A stretch of DNA of 64,000 nucleotides from HGW-17 sp964516435 (GTDB taxonomy: Bacteria > Myxococcota_A > Polyangia > HGW-17). The position numbers and the translations under genes are program-made. Shown here piece after piece: positions 40,350 through 49,474 of the stretch (within the stretch, counting starts at the first letter, position 1; each line of letters opens with the position of its first letter). The stretch spans positions 1 through 64,000 of the forward strand of contig CAZEZP010000101.1 in NCBI GenBank assembly GCA_964516435.1, given 5' to 3'. The notes below the pieces were generated by a model. The model was not told where the DNA came from and searched no databases. It worked only from the letters and a program-made list of their open reading frames with translations.

Positions 40350-41945
40350 ATGCATGCACGAATCTGGATTCTTCTCATCTGGCTCCTTTCGTTGTCCTTT
40401 GCCTGCCAGCCGCGCAAGGTGGTGAAGGTGGTCGAGGAGGACGGCGAGGCCGAAAACGATGATTCCACCGACGGCGGAACGCCGGGTGGGGATGCCAAGG
40501 GGGCCCCGGGCGTCAACGGGGAGGGCGAGGCCATCCCGTCGGTGCTCGGTCCCCTGCAGAAACCCAAGCCTTCCTGCGTGGCTACCCGGCCCGAATGGCC
40601 GGGTCCCGACCCCTCCCTGCCCGAAGTGGCCGCCATCCTGCCCGCGGGCACGCAGAGCCTGCGCGTGGTCAACCGCGCCCGGGTGTACGAGCGCCCCGAC
40701 GCCTCCTCGGAACTGACCGGCGTGATCAAACAGTATTCGCGCTTGCCGCTGACGCGCTACGCCCCGGCGGGCGGCGGCTGCAGGAAGTTCTGGCTCAATC
40801 TCGGCGCCCACCGCTTCGTGTGCGGCGACAACCTGGAGCCGGACAAGCGCGAAGTGCTCCTGCGGGAACAGCCCATCCTGGCGCCGGGGGCCATCGTTCC
40901 CAACAAGTATGGCCGCATCCGGCGCACGGGGGCGCCGTATTTCGCGAATTCCGGGGATCTGGAGGCCGGCAAGGCGGCCGGGACCTTCCATGCCGGTGAC
41001 ATGGTGCAACTGGTGGAATTCAAGACGCTCAAGGGCAAGCCCTACTGGGTGACGGGAAAGAAATACCTGGTGTGGGACGAGGACATCCTGGGCTACGAAG
41101 TGCCCCGGTATCATGGCATCGACCTGCGCAAGGCCAACATCAACCTGCCCGCCGGCATCATACGGGCCAAGAGCATCCAACTCGTGCCCACCGATGCGCC
41201 GGGAGGGTCGGAGGTTCCGGGGGTCAAACCCCTGGCGCATTATTCGATGCGCGCCATCTACGACCGGAAAAAACTCGACAAGGCGCTCTTCTACCGCATC
41301 AAGGAGGGCTGGATCCCCGCCCGCCGCATGCTTTCGGCGTGGCCGGCCAAGAAGGTGCCGCCCGGTCTCAAGCCGTGCGAGAAATGGATCGAAATCAACA
41401 TCAGCATGCAGACGCTGGTGGCCTACGAGGGCGAGGAGCCCGTGTACGTGGCGCCCATCTCCAGCGGGGACAAGAAGTACCCCACCCGCTACGGCATCTT
41501 TCGCGTGTGGGCGAAAAAGGCCATTTCCGACATGACCTCGGGCATGGGCGCCTCCGAGCGCTATTCCGTGGACGATGTGCCCTGGGCCATGTTCTTCTAT
41601 CTCGGGCAGGCGCTGCATGGCGCCTACTGGCACGGCGACTTCGGCAACCGCCGCTCCCATGGCTGCGTCAATCTGACGCCGGTCGATGCCAAGTGGATTT
41701 ACGAGTGGATGGAGCCCGCAGTGCCGCCGGGCTGGCTGGAAGTCTACGTCAACGAAAGGAGTCCCGTGCCCGGAACGCTCGTGGTGGTGCGGCACAAGTA
41801 CGACCACGAGGTGCAGTTTTTGCGCTATGCGCGCAAACTGGCGCCCCCCGAGGAAGTCAAGCGGCTGGATGAAATCAAGCAGAAGGAACTGGCGGAGCAG
41901 ACGCGCCGCATGTTCGAGGAAAAGGGTGGTTCCGACGACATGTGA
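40350..41945 (+). CDS. L,D-transpeptidase (YkuD) lipoprotein
   Basis: About 531 residues. Signal peptide followed by a Cys (SFAC, a weak lipobox), an acidic low-complexity linker (about 25-70), SH3-like segments, and a YkuD domain with the catalytic motif HGAYWHGDFG then SHGCVNLTP (Cys 439). It cross-links peptidoglycan through 3-3 bonds or attaches proteins to it, in the periplasm. The ATG at 40350 gives a proper signal peptide; ATG 40311 is an alternative with 13 extra residues including two acidic ones. It follows the zinc-ribbon gene by 52 bases and may be cotranscribed. The tail after the domain is charged and helical. Confidence 0.85.
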   Translation: MHARIWILLIWLLSLSFACQPRKVVKVVEEDGEAENDDSTDGGTPGGDAKGAPGVNGEGEAIPSVLGPLQKPKPSCVATRPEWPGPDPSLPEVAAILPAGTQSLRVVNRARVYERPDASSELTGVIKQYSRLPLTRYAPAGGGCRKFWLNLGAHRFVCGDNLEPDKREVLLREQPILAPGAIVPNKYGRIRRTGAPYFANSGDLEAGKAAGTFHAGDMVQLVEFKTLKGKPYWVTGKKYLVWDEDILGYEVPRYHGIDLRKANINLPAGIIRAKSIQLVPTDAPGGSEVPGVKPLAHYSMRAIYDRKKLDKALFYRIKEGWIPARRMLSAWPAKKVPPGLKPCEKWIEINISMQTLVAYEGEEPVYVAPISSGDKKYPTRYGIFRVWAKKAISDMTSGMGASERYSVDDVPWAMFFYLGQALHGAYWHGDFGNRRSHGCVNLTPVDAKWIYEWMEPAVPPGWLEVYVNERSPVPGTLVVVRHKYDHEVQFLRYARKLAPPEEVKRLDEIKQKELAEQTRRMFEEKGGSDDM

Positions 41946-41988
41946 CCGGGCGGATGCCGCAAACACGCGAAAAAAACATTTTTTCCCT

Positions 41989-42016
41989 TTGCATGGGCGG
42001 TGAAATGCGGTAGCGT
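41989..42016 (+). promoter_or_regulatory. Sigma-70 promoter for the PAS/GAF gene
   Basis: TTGCAT (41989-41994), a 16-base spacer and TAGCGT (42011-42016), about 60 bases before the ATG. Confidence 0.55.
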
Positions 42017-42076
42017 TCCGGCACGGGATCACGGAAACATCGGATTGCCTTCAAGGATTGAAGGAGCGTTTCCAGG

Positions 42077-43237
42077 ATGGAAAAGATATTGAAGGACGAC
42101 GACGATACGAGCCAGCGTTCCAGGGGCGAGGCCGCGGAAATGGAAGACGTGCTGGAGCAGTGGCTCGGCTGCGTCAACTGTCCGCTGCTGGTGCATGATG
42201 CGCAGGGACGCATCCTTTTCGCCAATGCGGCGGCGGGAACGCTGTTCGGGTATCCGGCACCCGTGCTGTGCGACATGCAGGTCGCGGACATCGAGGATAC
42301 GGAATCCGACCATTTCGAACAGGCCCGGGCGCGGGGGCTCGCGGCGGGAACGGCTTTGGCGCGCAAGACGCAACTGCCTCTGGATGTGAGCCTGCAGCGC
42401 ATCGCCTGGCGGGGGGAGGAAGCGTTTCTGTATACGGCTCACAGCCGGGCCGAGAAGGAGTTCCTGCAGGAAAAGACCCATCGCTATGCGCGGGATCTGT
42501 CCCTGTTCCAGTTGTTCCTGATGGGCGTCATGGATACTCCCGAGTCCGACGTCCATGTGTTCATCGCGCGCAGCCTCAAGGATTTCGCGGATGCCTTCTT
42601 CGTGTCCATCTCGGACTACGATGGGGAGGCCCGCCGGCTGCAGCACCGCCACATCGAAATCGAATCCCGCCTGGTGGGGAAACTCTTCCATCTGCTGGGC
42701 ACTTCCCTGGACAACCTCCACACGCCGCTTTCCGATGCGGATCGCGAACGGGTGCTGCACACGGGATGGACCATCGAAAAGAGCCTGTACGAGGCCGCCT
42801 TCCATTCCATTCCGCAGCCCGTGGCGGATGCCCTGCAGCGCTGGTTCCGGATCGATCGCTTCATCGGGATCGCGTATTTCCATGGAAACGAGTTGCTCGG
42901 GACGTCGCTGCTGGCCATGCAGGCCCACGTGCCGGACCCTTCCATCGAGATGCTGCAGGCGTTTCGCTATGCCATTTCCCAGTTTCTGCATGGGCACCGC
43001 ATGCGGCGGCGACTGGCGGAACTGTCCAGAAGCCACGATTTTTCGGTGGCCATGGAAGTCCGGGGACGCATCGCCTGTTCGCTCGCTCCCGGGCTGCAGT
43101 CCATGCTGGACAGGATCCTGCAGGAATGCGAAACGGCCGGCGGACAGGAGAATCCGGCCGGCGCCCTGGAGCGCATCCGTCCGCTGGCGCAGGAGATCTC
43201 CTCGATTCTGAAGCAGTTTTCCGATTTCAATCCCTAG
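42077..43237 (+). CDS. PAS and GAF-like sensor protein without an output domain
   Basis: 386 residues. A PAS-type domain at about 28-130 (PLLVHDAQGRILFANAAAG, LFGYPAPVLCDM) is followed by a GAF-like region (about 150-300) and a helical C-terminus (RIACSLAPGLQSMLDRIL...ISSILKQFSDF). The C-terminal segment resembles the dimerisation helix of histidine kinases but has no phosphorylatable His motif and no ATPase domain. It could be an adaptor for another regulator. The ATG has AAGGAGC upstream. It faces a convergent minus-strand gene at its end. Confidence 0.7.
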   Translation: MEKILKDDDDTSQRSRGEAAEMEDVLEQWLGCVNCPLLVHDAQGRILFANAAAGTLFGYPAPVLCDMQVADIEDTESDHFEQARARGLAAGTALARKTQLPLDVSLQRIAWRGEEAFLYTAHSRAEKEFLQEKTHRYARDLSLFQLFLMGVMDTPESDVHVFIARSLKDFADAFFVSISDYDGEARRLQHRHIEIESRLVGKLFHLLGTSLDNLHTPLSDADRERVLHTGWTIEKSLYEAAFHSIPQPVADALQRWFRIDRFIGIAYFHGNELLGTSLLAMQAHVPDPSIEMLQAFRYAISQFLHGHRMRRRLAELSRSHDFSVAMEVRGRIACSLAPGLQSMLDRILQECETAGGQENPAGALERIRPLAQEISSILKQFSDFNP

Positions 43238-43294
43238 AAGCCGGCGGCGTGCGGTTTTCCGGCTGGCATAAAAATGCAGAGGTAAAAAGGCAGA

Positions 43295-44920
43295 TCAGCC
43301 TTCCCGGGACAACTGGGGAAAGCGGGCGAAGAATTCCGGCAGCATGGCGCGCCGGTCGGGGTGCAGGTAGTCGAAGTTCTCGCCGCGGTCGATGACTTCC
43401 CAAAAATCCTTGCTTTCCACGGACATCAGTTCGGCCCGGATGGAGCGGATGCGGTCGATGGGCTCGTTCTGCATGTCGAGGTAGATGCGGTGGGCGCGTT
43501 CGTAATCCTCGTGCAGCAGGAAGTAGGTCGCCATCTTGATCTGCGCCTTGCGCACGCCGCGCAGGCTCTTTTCCTGAGCTTCCCCTTCGGCTTCCTTGTC
43601 CACTTCCAGCAGGACGTCGAGCAGTTTGTCCCCCACGGGGGCGCCCGCCGAAAAGGCCAGTTCGCACAGGGACGTCAGGTCATAGGCCACCGTTTCCGTG
43701 ATGAAGGCGATGTTCATGCCGAACGCCACCTGGCCGTAGTAGCGGAAATAGCCGGCAATCTCGAGCAACTGGTCGTCCATGCCGGCGCGCAGGACGGCCT
43801 CGGCCAGCAGGCGGTACTGGTGCAGCACGTTGTAGGCGGTGCGCACGTCGCGCGCGTTGAGGGTGGCCCGCAGGAACGTGTTGAAGAACTTCACCACCAG
43901 CCGCAGGGATTCCTGGTTGCCGGAGTCGATGGCGTCCTCTCCCAGGGAACGCGTGTCGATGGCCACGATGTAGTTGATGTCGCGCATCCGGTTGAGCGAC
44001 TCGTTGTAGATCATCTGGAACTGGCGCAATACCTTGTAGTCGAGCCACGTCCGCTTTTCGGAAATCTCGTCGAGCACCTCCCGGTGCATGGAAATGAAAT
44101 CCGTGTTGTTGCGCAGGTTTCCCGACACCCGGAACCACTTTTCGGGGAGCCGGCCGCGGTGGGCGTGGTATTCGCGCAGGAGGTCGCGCAGCGCATCGAT
44201 GGCGCTCGTGGCGATGCCCTTGTCCTTCTGCTCGACGGCATTGACGGCGATGTCCGCCAGTTGCTCCACGGAGCGCACCACCTGCACCTGCATGGTTTCC
44301 ACGTCCATCTCGGCCGGCCGCCGGGCCATGAGGGACGAGGCCGAGCGCTCGATTCCCCGCACGATGTTCTCGGGTTCCAGGAAATGGAAGACGTAGATGA
44401 AGTAGGGCGCGATGAGGATGAGCGACAGCGTCATGAGTGCGACCACCACCAGGGAGCCTGCCACCGGCACGAACGAGGCGGCTCCGTCGCCCCGGATGGA
44501 GAAGTTCACCAGCAGGCAGAAGACCGCGCTCATGATGAAGAAGGCGATGATCAGGAGGTTGGTGCGATCCCGGAAGAACATTTCCGTGATGCGCGGCGTG
44601 TAGCGGGTGGCGGCCAGTTGCACGATGATGGAAGCCACGGTGATGACGATGCCCAGGATGGCCGTGATGACTTCGCCCATGCCGCCGAGGATCTGCCGGC
44701 TGTCCGCGACCGACATGGACGTGAACACGTCCAGGATGCGGAAATTTCCGTCCCGGCTTCCCAGCCAGAAGTAGTCCAGCCCAAAGACGATGAGGAAGAA
44801 GACGACCGGACCCAGAAGCAGCAGAGCGGCGGAAAGGAGGAAGAATCCTCTGCGCGTGCGCGCCATGCTCCGTCCGGCAGATCCGGATGCCTGTGCCTGC
44901 ATGTTTTTGTTCTGCATCAT
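43295..44920 (-). CDS. DUF2254 predicted membrane protein
   Basis: 541 residues from the first suitable ATG pair. Four hydrophobic segments lie within the first 220 residues, followed by a long soluble domain with GDGAASFVPVAGS and a tail to SREG. DUF2254 proteins are of unknown function and often lie near ion-transport or stress genes. The start is uncertain: MMQNKN at 44920, MQAQAS at 44902 or MARTRRG at 44866 are possible, none with a good ribosome site. It is transcribed away from the ACP cassette, with the -10 region shared. Confidence 0.78.
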   Translation of the reverse strand: MMQNKNMQAQASGSAGRSMARTRRGFFLLSAALLLLGPVVFFLIVFGLDYFWLGSRDGNFRILDVFTSMSVADSRQILGGMGEVITAILGIVITVASIIVQLAATRYTPRITEMFFRDRTNLLIIAFFIMSAVFCLLVNFSIRGDGAASFVPVAGSLVVVALMTLSLILIAPYFIYVFHFLEPENIVRGIERSASSLMARRPAEMDVETMQVQVVRSVEQLADIAVNAVEQKDKGIATSAIDALRDLLREYHAHRGRLPEKWFRVSGNLRNNTDFISMHREVLDEISEKRTWLDYKVLRQFQMIYNESLNRMRDINYIVAIDTRSLGEDAIDSGNQESLRLVVKFFNTFLRATLNARDVRTAYNVLHQYRLLAEAVLRAGMDDQLLEIAGYFRYYGQVAFGMNIAFITETVAYDLTSLCELAFSAGAPVGDKLLDVLLEVDKEAEGEAQEKSLRGVRKAQIKMATYFLLHEDYERAHRIYLDMQNEPIDRIRSIRAELMSVESKDFWEVIDRGENFDYLHPDRRAMLPEFFARFPQLSREG

Positions 44921-44936
44921 CGGAATGTGCAAACTC

Positions 44937-44968
44937 TTGCTCGTTGCGTGGTTTGCCGGTATACCGGA
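44937..44968. promoter_or_regulatory. Divergent promoter with a palindromic -10 region
   Basis: On the plus strand TTGCTC (44937-44942), a 17-base spacer and TATACC (44960-44965) drive the ACP cassette. The -10 lies inside a perfect 12-base palindrome, CCGGTATACCGG (44957-44968), so the minus strand has the same TATACC box for the DUF2254 gene, with a weak GTGTCC as its -35. Confidence 0.5.
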
Positions 44969-45030
44969 AACTCCCGGCAGGGACACGGGGACCACGACCA
45001 CCGTGCCCATTGTATGGAGAAGGTTAAAAA

Positions 45031-45267
45031 ATGCCAGACGTAATTTCGACCCTCGAACAGTTCGTCCGGGACGTGTCCGGACACGCGGGAGTCATCGACC
45101 CGGATGCCGATCTCGTGGCTCGCCGCATCATCAAATCCGTGATGCTGCTGGAGATCATCTCCCTGGTCGAGGAGGAGTTCGATTTCGAGGTCACGGCCCA
45201 GGACGTCTACGCGGGCCACTTCGTCTCCATCAATTCCATGGCCAGATTCATTCAGTCCCGGTCATGA
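45031..45267 (+). CDS. Acyl carrier protein, stand-alone
   Basis: 78 residues, one carrier-protein domain. The likely phosphopantetheine Ser is S36 in IIKSVMLLEII, where Asp-Ser-Leu of ordinary ACPs reads Lys-Ser-Val; EEEFDFEVT follows as in most carriers. The unusual residue before the Ser suggests a dedicated, not fatty-acid, carrier, such as those for aminoacyl or polysaccharide acyl groups. GGAGAAGG sets the start. The gene overlaps the phosphopantetheinyl-transferase-like gene by 4 bases (ATGA), and that gene overlaps the acyltransferase in the same way, so the three are coupled. Confidence 0.85.
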   Translation: MPDVISTLEQFVRDVSGHAGVIDPDADLVARRIIKSVMLLEIISLVEEEFDFEVTAQDVYAGHFVSINSMARFIQSRS

Positions 45268-45809
45268 TTCCGATTCTCGAAGATCCCGTCCGCATCTACC
45301 TTGGAGAAGACTGCACCATGCCATTGCCGTGGCGCTCGCATCCGGGGGGCGGGATCGTCGTGGGGGCGTTCGATGCCGCCGTGGATGCGGAATGGGAACG
45401 CTCGCGCCCCCGAAGGATGCCGCGCATCCTGTGCGCGCCGGGGGAAAACCCGGATGCCGTTCCGTTCTGGGCCCTGTGGACGGCGAAGGAATCCCTGTAC
45501 AAGCTCGAGTGGCGCACGCGGCGTTTCGTTCCGGCGGATTTTCCCGTGACGGGCTGGCGGGAGTCTGCGCACCCGAATCCGAACGTATTGCGCTTTTTCC
45601 TGTTCGACGGGGGATTTTCAGCCCTCCTGCATCTTCCTTCCCATTTTGCGCACCTCTGGGTTTCCGCGGCTCTTCCCGGCCTTCTGCCAAGGGAAGGTGC
45701 AGATTCCGAAAGTAAGGCCAAGGGAAAAGAAATTTGTCCGGAACACCCCGCAAGCATGGGAAATCTTTTTTTACGGGACAGGGTCCCGACACCGGAGTTC
45801 GATCCATGA
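45264..45809 (+). CDS. Phosphopantetheinyl-transferase-like protein
   Basis: 181 residues. LWTAKESLYK (residues 71-80) is the second conserved motif of Sfp/AcpS-type enzymes (WxxKES..K), which place phosphopantetheine on the carrier Ser. The preceding VVGAFDAAVDAEWERSRPR has acidic residues in the first-motif region, but the family's usual Gly-x-Asp is not clean. The protein is shorter at the N-terminus than Sfp. The last 35 residues are charged and unrecognisable. The location directly after an ACP gene, with overlapping start and stop, supports the reading that it modifies that ACP. Activity should be tested. Confidence 0.72.
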   Translation: MIPILEDPVRIYLGEDCTMPLPWRSHPGGGIVVGAFDAAVDAEWERSRPRRMPRILCAPGENPDAVPFWALWTAKESLYKLEWRTRRFVPADFPVTGWRESAHPNPNVLRFFLFDGGFSALLHLPSHFAHLWVSAALPGLLPREGADSESKAKGKEICPEHPASMGNLFLRDRVPTPEFDP

Positions 45810-46471
45810 GCCGGGAGTATCCGACCGTTGTCGTCTATGGCACCGGCAATCACGCCGAGGCCGTCTTCGAAATCCTGAGTTTGCGGGAGGTCCCGGTGGC
45901 GGGATTCCTGGATCCCGACCCTGCCAAGCGCAACACCGTCTTCTGCTCCCGTCCCATCCTGGGGTCGGAAGTGGCCGTGCTTTCTGGCGCCATCACCTTC
46001 CACGCGGCCGTCGTCGCCGTGGAGGATTCCGACGCGCGCGCCCGCATCGCGGAGATGTTCCGGACGGCGGGCGTTCCCCTGTTTTCGGCCATCCACCCGT
46101 CGGCCATCATTTCGCCGTCCGCCCGGATCGAAGCCGGCTGCGTGGCTTTCGCCGGCGCCATCGTGGGCACCGGGGCGCAGGTGGGGGAGGGGACCGTTTT
46201 GCATGCCGGCGCCATCGTGGAAACCGCCGCCCGCGTGGGATCTTTCTGCACGCTCGCCCCGGCTGCCCTCATCGGCCCGAGATCTGGCGTGGGCAGTCAC
46301 ACGTTCGTGGGCGCGCGCGCGACCATCATGGAGGGACGGCAGGTGGGGCATCACGTCATGGTAGGAGCTCACGGCCTGGTGCTCACCGACCTGCCGGATC
46401 ACGTCCTGGCCCGCGGCATTCCCGCGGTCGTGGTGGATTCCTGGCCGCAGCGCGGCCGGCTGGAAACCTGA
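45806..46471 (+). CDS. NeuD/PglD-type sugar acyltransferase
   Basis: 221 residues. An N-terminal Rossmann-like part (VVVYGTGNHAEAVFEIL) and a left-handed beta-helix of hexapeptide repeats follow, with HPSAIISPSARIEAGCVAF, the catalytic His region and GSHTFVGARATI. Family members transfer acetyl or acyl groups to amino sugars of surface polysaccharides, usually from CoA. With a dedicated ACP and PPTase-like protein in the same transcript, this one might use an acyl-ACP donor instead; that is inference. The ATG at 45806 overlaps the previous stop. CGGAG lies upstream. Confidence 0.82.
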   Translation: MSREYPTVVVYGTGNHAEAVFEILSLREVPVAGFLDPDPAKRNTVFCSRPILGSEVAVLSGAITFHAAVVAVEDSDARARIAEMFRTAGVPLFSAIHPSAIISPSARIEAGCVAFAGAIVGTGAQVGEGTVLHAGAIVETAARVGSFCTLAPAALIGPRSGVGSHTFVGARATIMEGRQVGHHVMVGAHGLVLTDLPDHVLARGIPAVVVDSWPQRGRLET

Positions 46472-46510
46472 GAAAAAAGCGATTTTCAGCCGTCGGACGG
46501 ACGTTTTTTT

Positions 46511-46519
46511 TGCTACACT
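46511..46519 (+). promoter_or_regulatory. Extended -10 box for the second amidohydrolase gene
   Basis: TGCTACACT gives a TG-extended -10 (TACACT, 46514-46519) about 31 bases before the ATG. No good -35 box is present. Confidence 0.4.
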
Positions 46520-46550
46520 ATCCCCGGCGACTGCCACGCTGGAGTGAAGC

Positions 46551-48392
46551 ATGAACATCCGCATCCTTTTCCTGCTGCCGCTTTTTGCCCTGTTTTTGTC
46601 CGCCTGCCGGGATTCCGGCACTTCTTCCAACCGCGGAAAACTGGGCTACGACTGCTATCCGGACGGAACCTGCGATGCGCCGTGGACCTGCGTGGCCGGT
46701 ATCTGCCGCAACGTGGTTTCCAACAACCAGAACAACGACATCGTGGATGTGGAGGATACTACGGACGAGGAGGACGCGGCGGATGTGCCGGACGCCGGGG
46801 ATGTGCCGGATGCCACGTCCGCCTGCGGCAACGGCATTCGTGAGGAGGACGAGGTCTGCGACGGAGCGGATCTCGGAACGGCCACCTGCGTGAGTCTGGG
46901 GTTTGCCGGGGGCACGCTCGCGTGCGCCCCTTCGTGCCAGCAATACGACCTCGACGGCTGCACGACGGGCAACGGCTCGGCGCCCACGCCTCCGGCGGAC
47001 GTCCTGTCTACGGGAACCGGCGGGCTTCTGCTGCGGGGCGTGGTGCTCACGCCCACGGGCGTGCTCGATCCCGGCGAGGTGCTCGTGGTCAACGAATTCA
47101 TCACCTGTGTGGCTCCCTCCTGCGCGGCGCAGGCGAACAATCCCACCATCATCGACACCCACGGCATCATTTCTCCCGGGCTCATCGACGCCCACAACCA
47201 CCAGAGTTACAACTTCTTCCCCGAGTGGGTGCCCAACCCGCCCCGTCTCTTCGAGAACCGCTACCAGTGGGCGGCCGACCCGCAGTACGAGGAATTCATT
47301 CTTCCATATACGAAGCACCGCAGTTCCAACACGCACTTCTGTCCCGGATCCAAGTGGGCGGAACTGCGCTGCATGGCGCACGGAACCACCACGCTGCAGG
47401 GCCAGCCCTCGGCTTCCGGCTCCTGCATCAACTGGGGAGTGCGCAATGCCGACGGCTACCATGGGCTGGGCTACGACCACATGCATGGCATCATCGGTTC
47501 CGTGCGCGACGTCGACGATGCCACCGCGGCCACCTACATGGACTATTTCACGCGTGCAGTGGACCCCATCACGCGCTTCCACGTCCACATGGCGGAAGGC
47601 TATGCCAGCAACTACATCCTCGACGAGTTCGATTCCTGGGCCGGCCGCGATCCCCGTCCCAACCGGCACAATGGGCTTTCCCTACTGTATAATGGCACGT
47701 CGATCCTCATCCACAGCATTCCGCTGACCGAGGCGCAACTGCAGGAGGTCAAGGCCAACAACGCCAAGATCGTCTGGTCGCCCTCCAGCAACATGGCACT
47801 GTACGGCGTGACGGCCAACATCCAGCGCATCCTGCAACTGGGGATCATGGTGTCCCTGGCGCCGGACTGGACCCTCTCCGGCGAGGACGACATGCTGGCC
47901 GAGATGCGCTTCGCCCGCAACTACGGCATCGTCAACAGCATTCCGGAACTCACGTCGCAGAAAATCTGGGAAATGTCCACCTGGATGGCGGCCGAGGTGG
48001 TGGGGTTGCACATGCACATCGGGCGGCTGGAAGCCGGCTACCGGGCGGACATCGCCGTGTTCGGGCGCACCGGCGCCAACCCGTACGATGCGCTCATCGA
48101 CAGCCGCGCGTGGGATGTGCGGCTGGTGCTCATCAACGGGCGGGGCTTCTTCGGGGATTCGAACCTGCAGGCCGCCACTGCCCGCAATCCCTACTGCGAA
48201 ACGCTGGACGCCTGCGGCACGGGCAAGTACATCTGCGTGCAGGATTCCCCCACGGGCACCAACCGCACCAATGAAACCTACGTCGACATCCACACGCAAC
48301 TGTACAACATTCTCGAGGGCATCGGGTATCCGGAGGATGAGCAGTACGGGCGCGGCGACGAACTGCTGGAACTGTGGACGTGCGGCATCTGA
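46551..48392 (+). CDS. Secreted amidohydrolase lipoprotein, paralogue of the 21607 protein
   Basis: 613 residues. Signal peptide with lipobox LSAC, two Cys-rich modules (CYPDGTCDAPWTCVAGIC; CGNGIREEDEVCDG), an acidic linker and an amidohydrolase barrel from about 150 to 560. Metal and catalytic ligands: DAHNH, HVHMAEG, LIHSIP and APDWTLSG. It lacks the thrombospondin repeats and OB-fold of the 21607 protein. Substrate unknown; it acts outside the cytoplasm, tethered to a membrane. The ATG follows GGAGTGAAGC. The Cys-rich part resembles that of the other amidohydrolase and of the protein at 63664. Confidence 0.85.
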   Translation: MNIRILFLLPLFALFLSACRDSGTSSNRGKLGYDCYPDGTCDAPWTCVAGICRNVVSNNQNNDIVDVEDTTDEEDAADVPDAGDVPDATSACGNGIREEDEVCDGADLGTATCVSLGFAGGTLACAPSCQQYDLDGCTTGNGSAPTPPADVLSTGTGGLLLRGVVLTPTGVLDPGEVLVVNEFITCVAPSCAAQANNPTIIDTHGIISPGLIDAHNHQSYNFFPEWVPNPPRLFENRYQWAADPQYEEFILPYTKHRSSNTHFCPGSKWAELRCMAHGTTTLQGQPSASGSCINWGVRNADGYHGLGYDHMHGIIGSVRDVDDATAATYMDYFTRAVDPITRFHVHMAEGYASNYILDEFDSWAGRDPRPNRHNGLSLLYNGTSILIHSIPLTEAQLQEVKANNAKIVWSPSSNMALYGVTANIQRILQLGIMVSLAPDWTLSGEDDMLAEMRFARNYGIVNSIPELTSQKIWEMSTWMAAEVVGLHMHIGRLEAGYRADIAVFGRTGANPYDALIDSRAWDVRLVLINGRGFFGDSNLQAATARNPYCETLDACGTGKYICVQDSPTGTNRTNETYVDIHTQLYNILEGIGYPEDEQYGRGDELLELWTCGI

Positions 48393-48509
48393 TGGCCGGC
48401 GCATTCCGGCCGCTGCGTGATTTTTTCCGTTACATTTTTTCAAAAATCGGTAGATTCCCGCCTGGAACAGACAGGGAAATGCCCGGGTTCCGGAAGGAGA
48501 AACGAAGAA

Positions 48510-49388
48510 ATGAAGAAACTGTTTCCAATCGTCGTGTCGATGCTTTTTGCCGCCTGCAAGCCGCAGGCATGCCCCGAGAAGAAGGAAGGCGCCGCTCCGG
48601 CCAACGCTCCCGCCCCGGGCGCCATCACCGCGGACAAGTTGACCACGCTGGAGGACAAGGTCAGTTACATCGTCGGGTACAACATGGGCAAGGACTTCAA
48701 GGTGAACTTCGCGGCCTACGAGGCGGGCGCCAATGACGCCCAGGCCAAGAAGCCCTCCCTCTTCCCGGAAGACGAGGTCCGCAAGATCATGAGCGAATTC
48801 CAGACCCAGCGCATGCAGAAGGTCATGGCCGAGCGCAAGGCCAAGGGTGAAGAAGCCCTCAAGCGCGGCCAGGAATTCCTGGAAAAGAACAAGACCCAGC
48901 CGGGCGTGGTGACGCTGCCCTCCGGCCTGCAGTACCAGATCATCAAGGAAGGCACGGGTCCCAAGCCCACCATCAACGACACCGTGGTGTGCAACTACAA
49001 GGGCACGCTCATCGACGGTACCGAATTCGATTCCTCCGAGAAGAACGGGAAACCCGCGGAATTCGCCGTGGGCGGCGTCATCAAGGGGTGGACCGAGGCG
49101 TTGCAGTTGATGCCGCAGGGCTCCAAGTGGAAGATCTTCGTGCCCGCCAACCTGGCGTATGGCGAAATGGGCGCGGGTCCCAAGATTGGCCCCAATGAGA
49201 CCCTGATCTTCGAAATCGAACTGCTCGAAATCAAGCCCGCCACCATGCCGGCCGACGCCATGACCCCGCCGCCCGCGGATGCGATGACCCCGCCGCCTGC
49301 GGATGCGATGACCCCGCCCCCGGCCGTGGGCATCATGGTCGCTCCGCCCATGGCGTTGCCTCCACCCACCGTGGCGCCCATGCAGTAA
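48510..49388 (+). CDS. FKBP-type peptidyl-prolyl isomerase lipoprotein
   Basis: 292 residues. Signal peptide with a Cys near residue 16 (FAAC), a helical dimerisation region (about 45-130, as in FkpA/Mip), and an FKBP domain (LPSGLQYQIIKEGTG, DGTEFDSS, GWTEALQLMPQG, IFVPANLAYGE, LIFEIELLEI). It speeds proline isomerisation and helps fold outer-envelope proteins. After the domain come three PADAMTPP repeats and a Pro/Met tail. The start has AAGGAGA. A -10-like TAGATT lies upstream at 48451 but no -35 box is clear. The tail repeat resembles the Pro/Met tail of the kinase at 32624. Confidence 0.9.
   Translation: MKKLFPIVVSMLFAACKPQACPEKKEGAAPANAPAPGAITADKLTTLEDKVSYIVGYNMGKDFKVNFAAYEAGANDAQAKKPSLFPEDEVRKIMSEFQTQRMQKVMAERKAKGEEALKRGQEFLEKNKTQPGVVTLPSGLQYQIIKEGTGPKPTINDTVVCNYKGTLIDGTEFDSSEKNGKPAEFAVGGVIKGWTEALQLMPQGSKWKIFVPANLAYGEMGAGPKIGPNETLIFEIELLEIKPATMPADAMTPPPADAMTPPPADAMTPPPAVGIMVAPPMALPPPTVAPMQ
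49248..49319 (+). repeat. Three 24-base tandem repeats in the FKBP tail
   Basis: Each unit encodes PADAMTPP with only synonymous differences between copies. Such a repeat is prone to copy-number change. Confidence 0.9.
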
Positions 49389-49474
49389 TCCTTTCTTCGT
49401 CACCGAACAGCCGATTTTTCTGAACATCCGTTTCCCCTGAAGAACGGACCCCGGGATGCCCAAAGGACGCCCTG

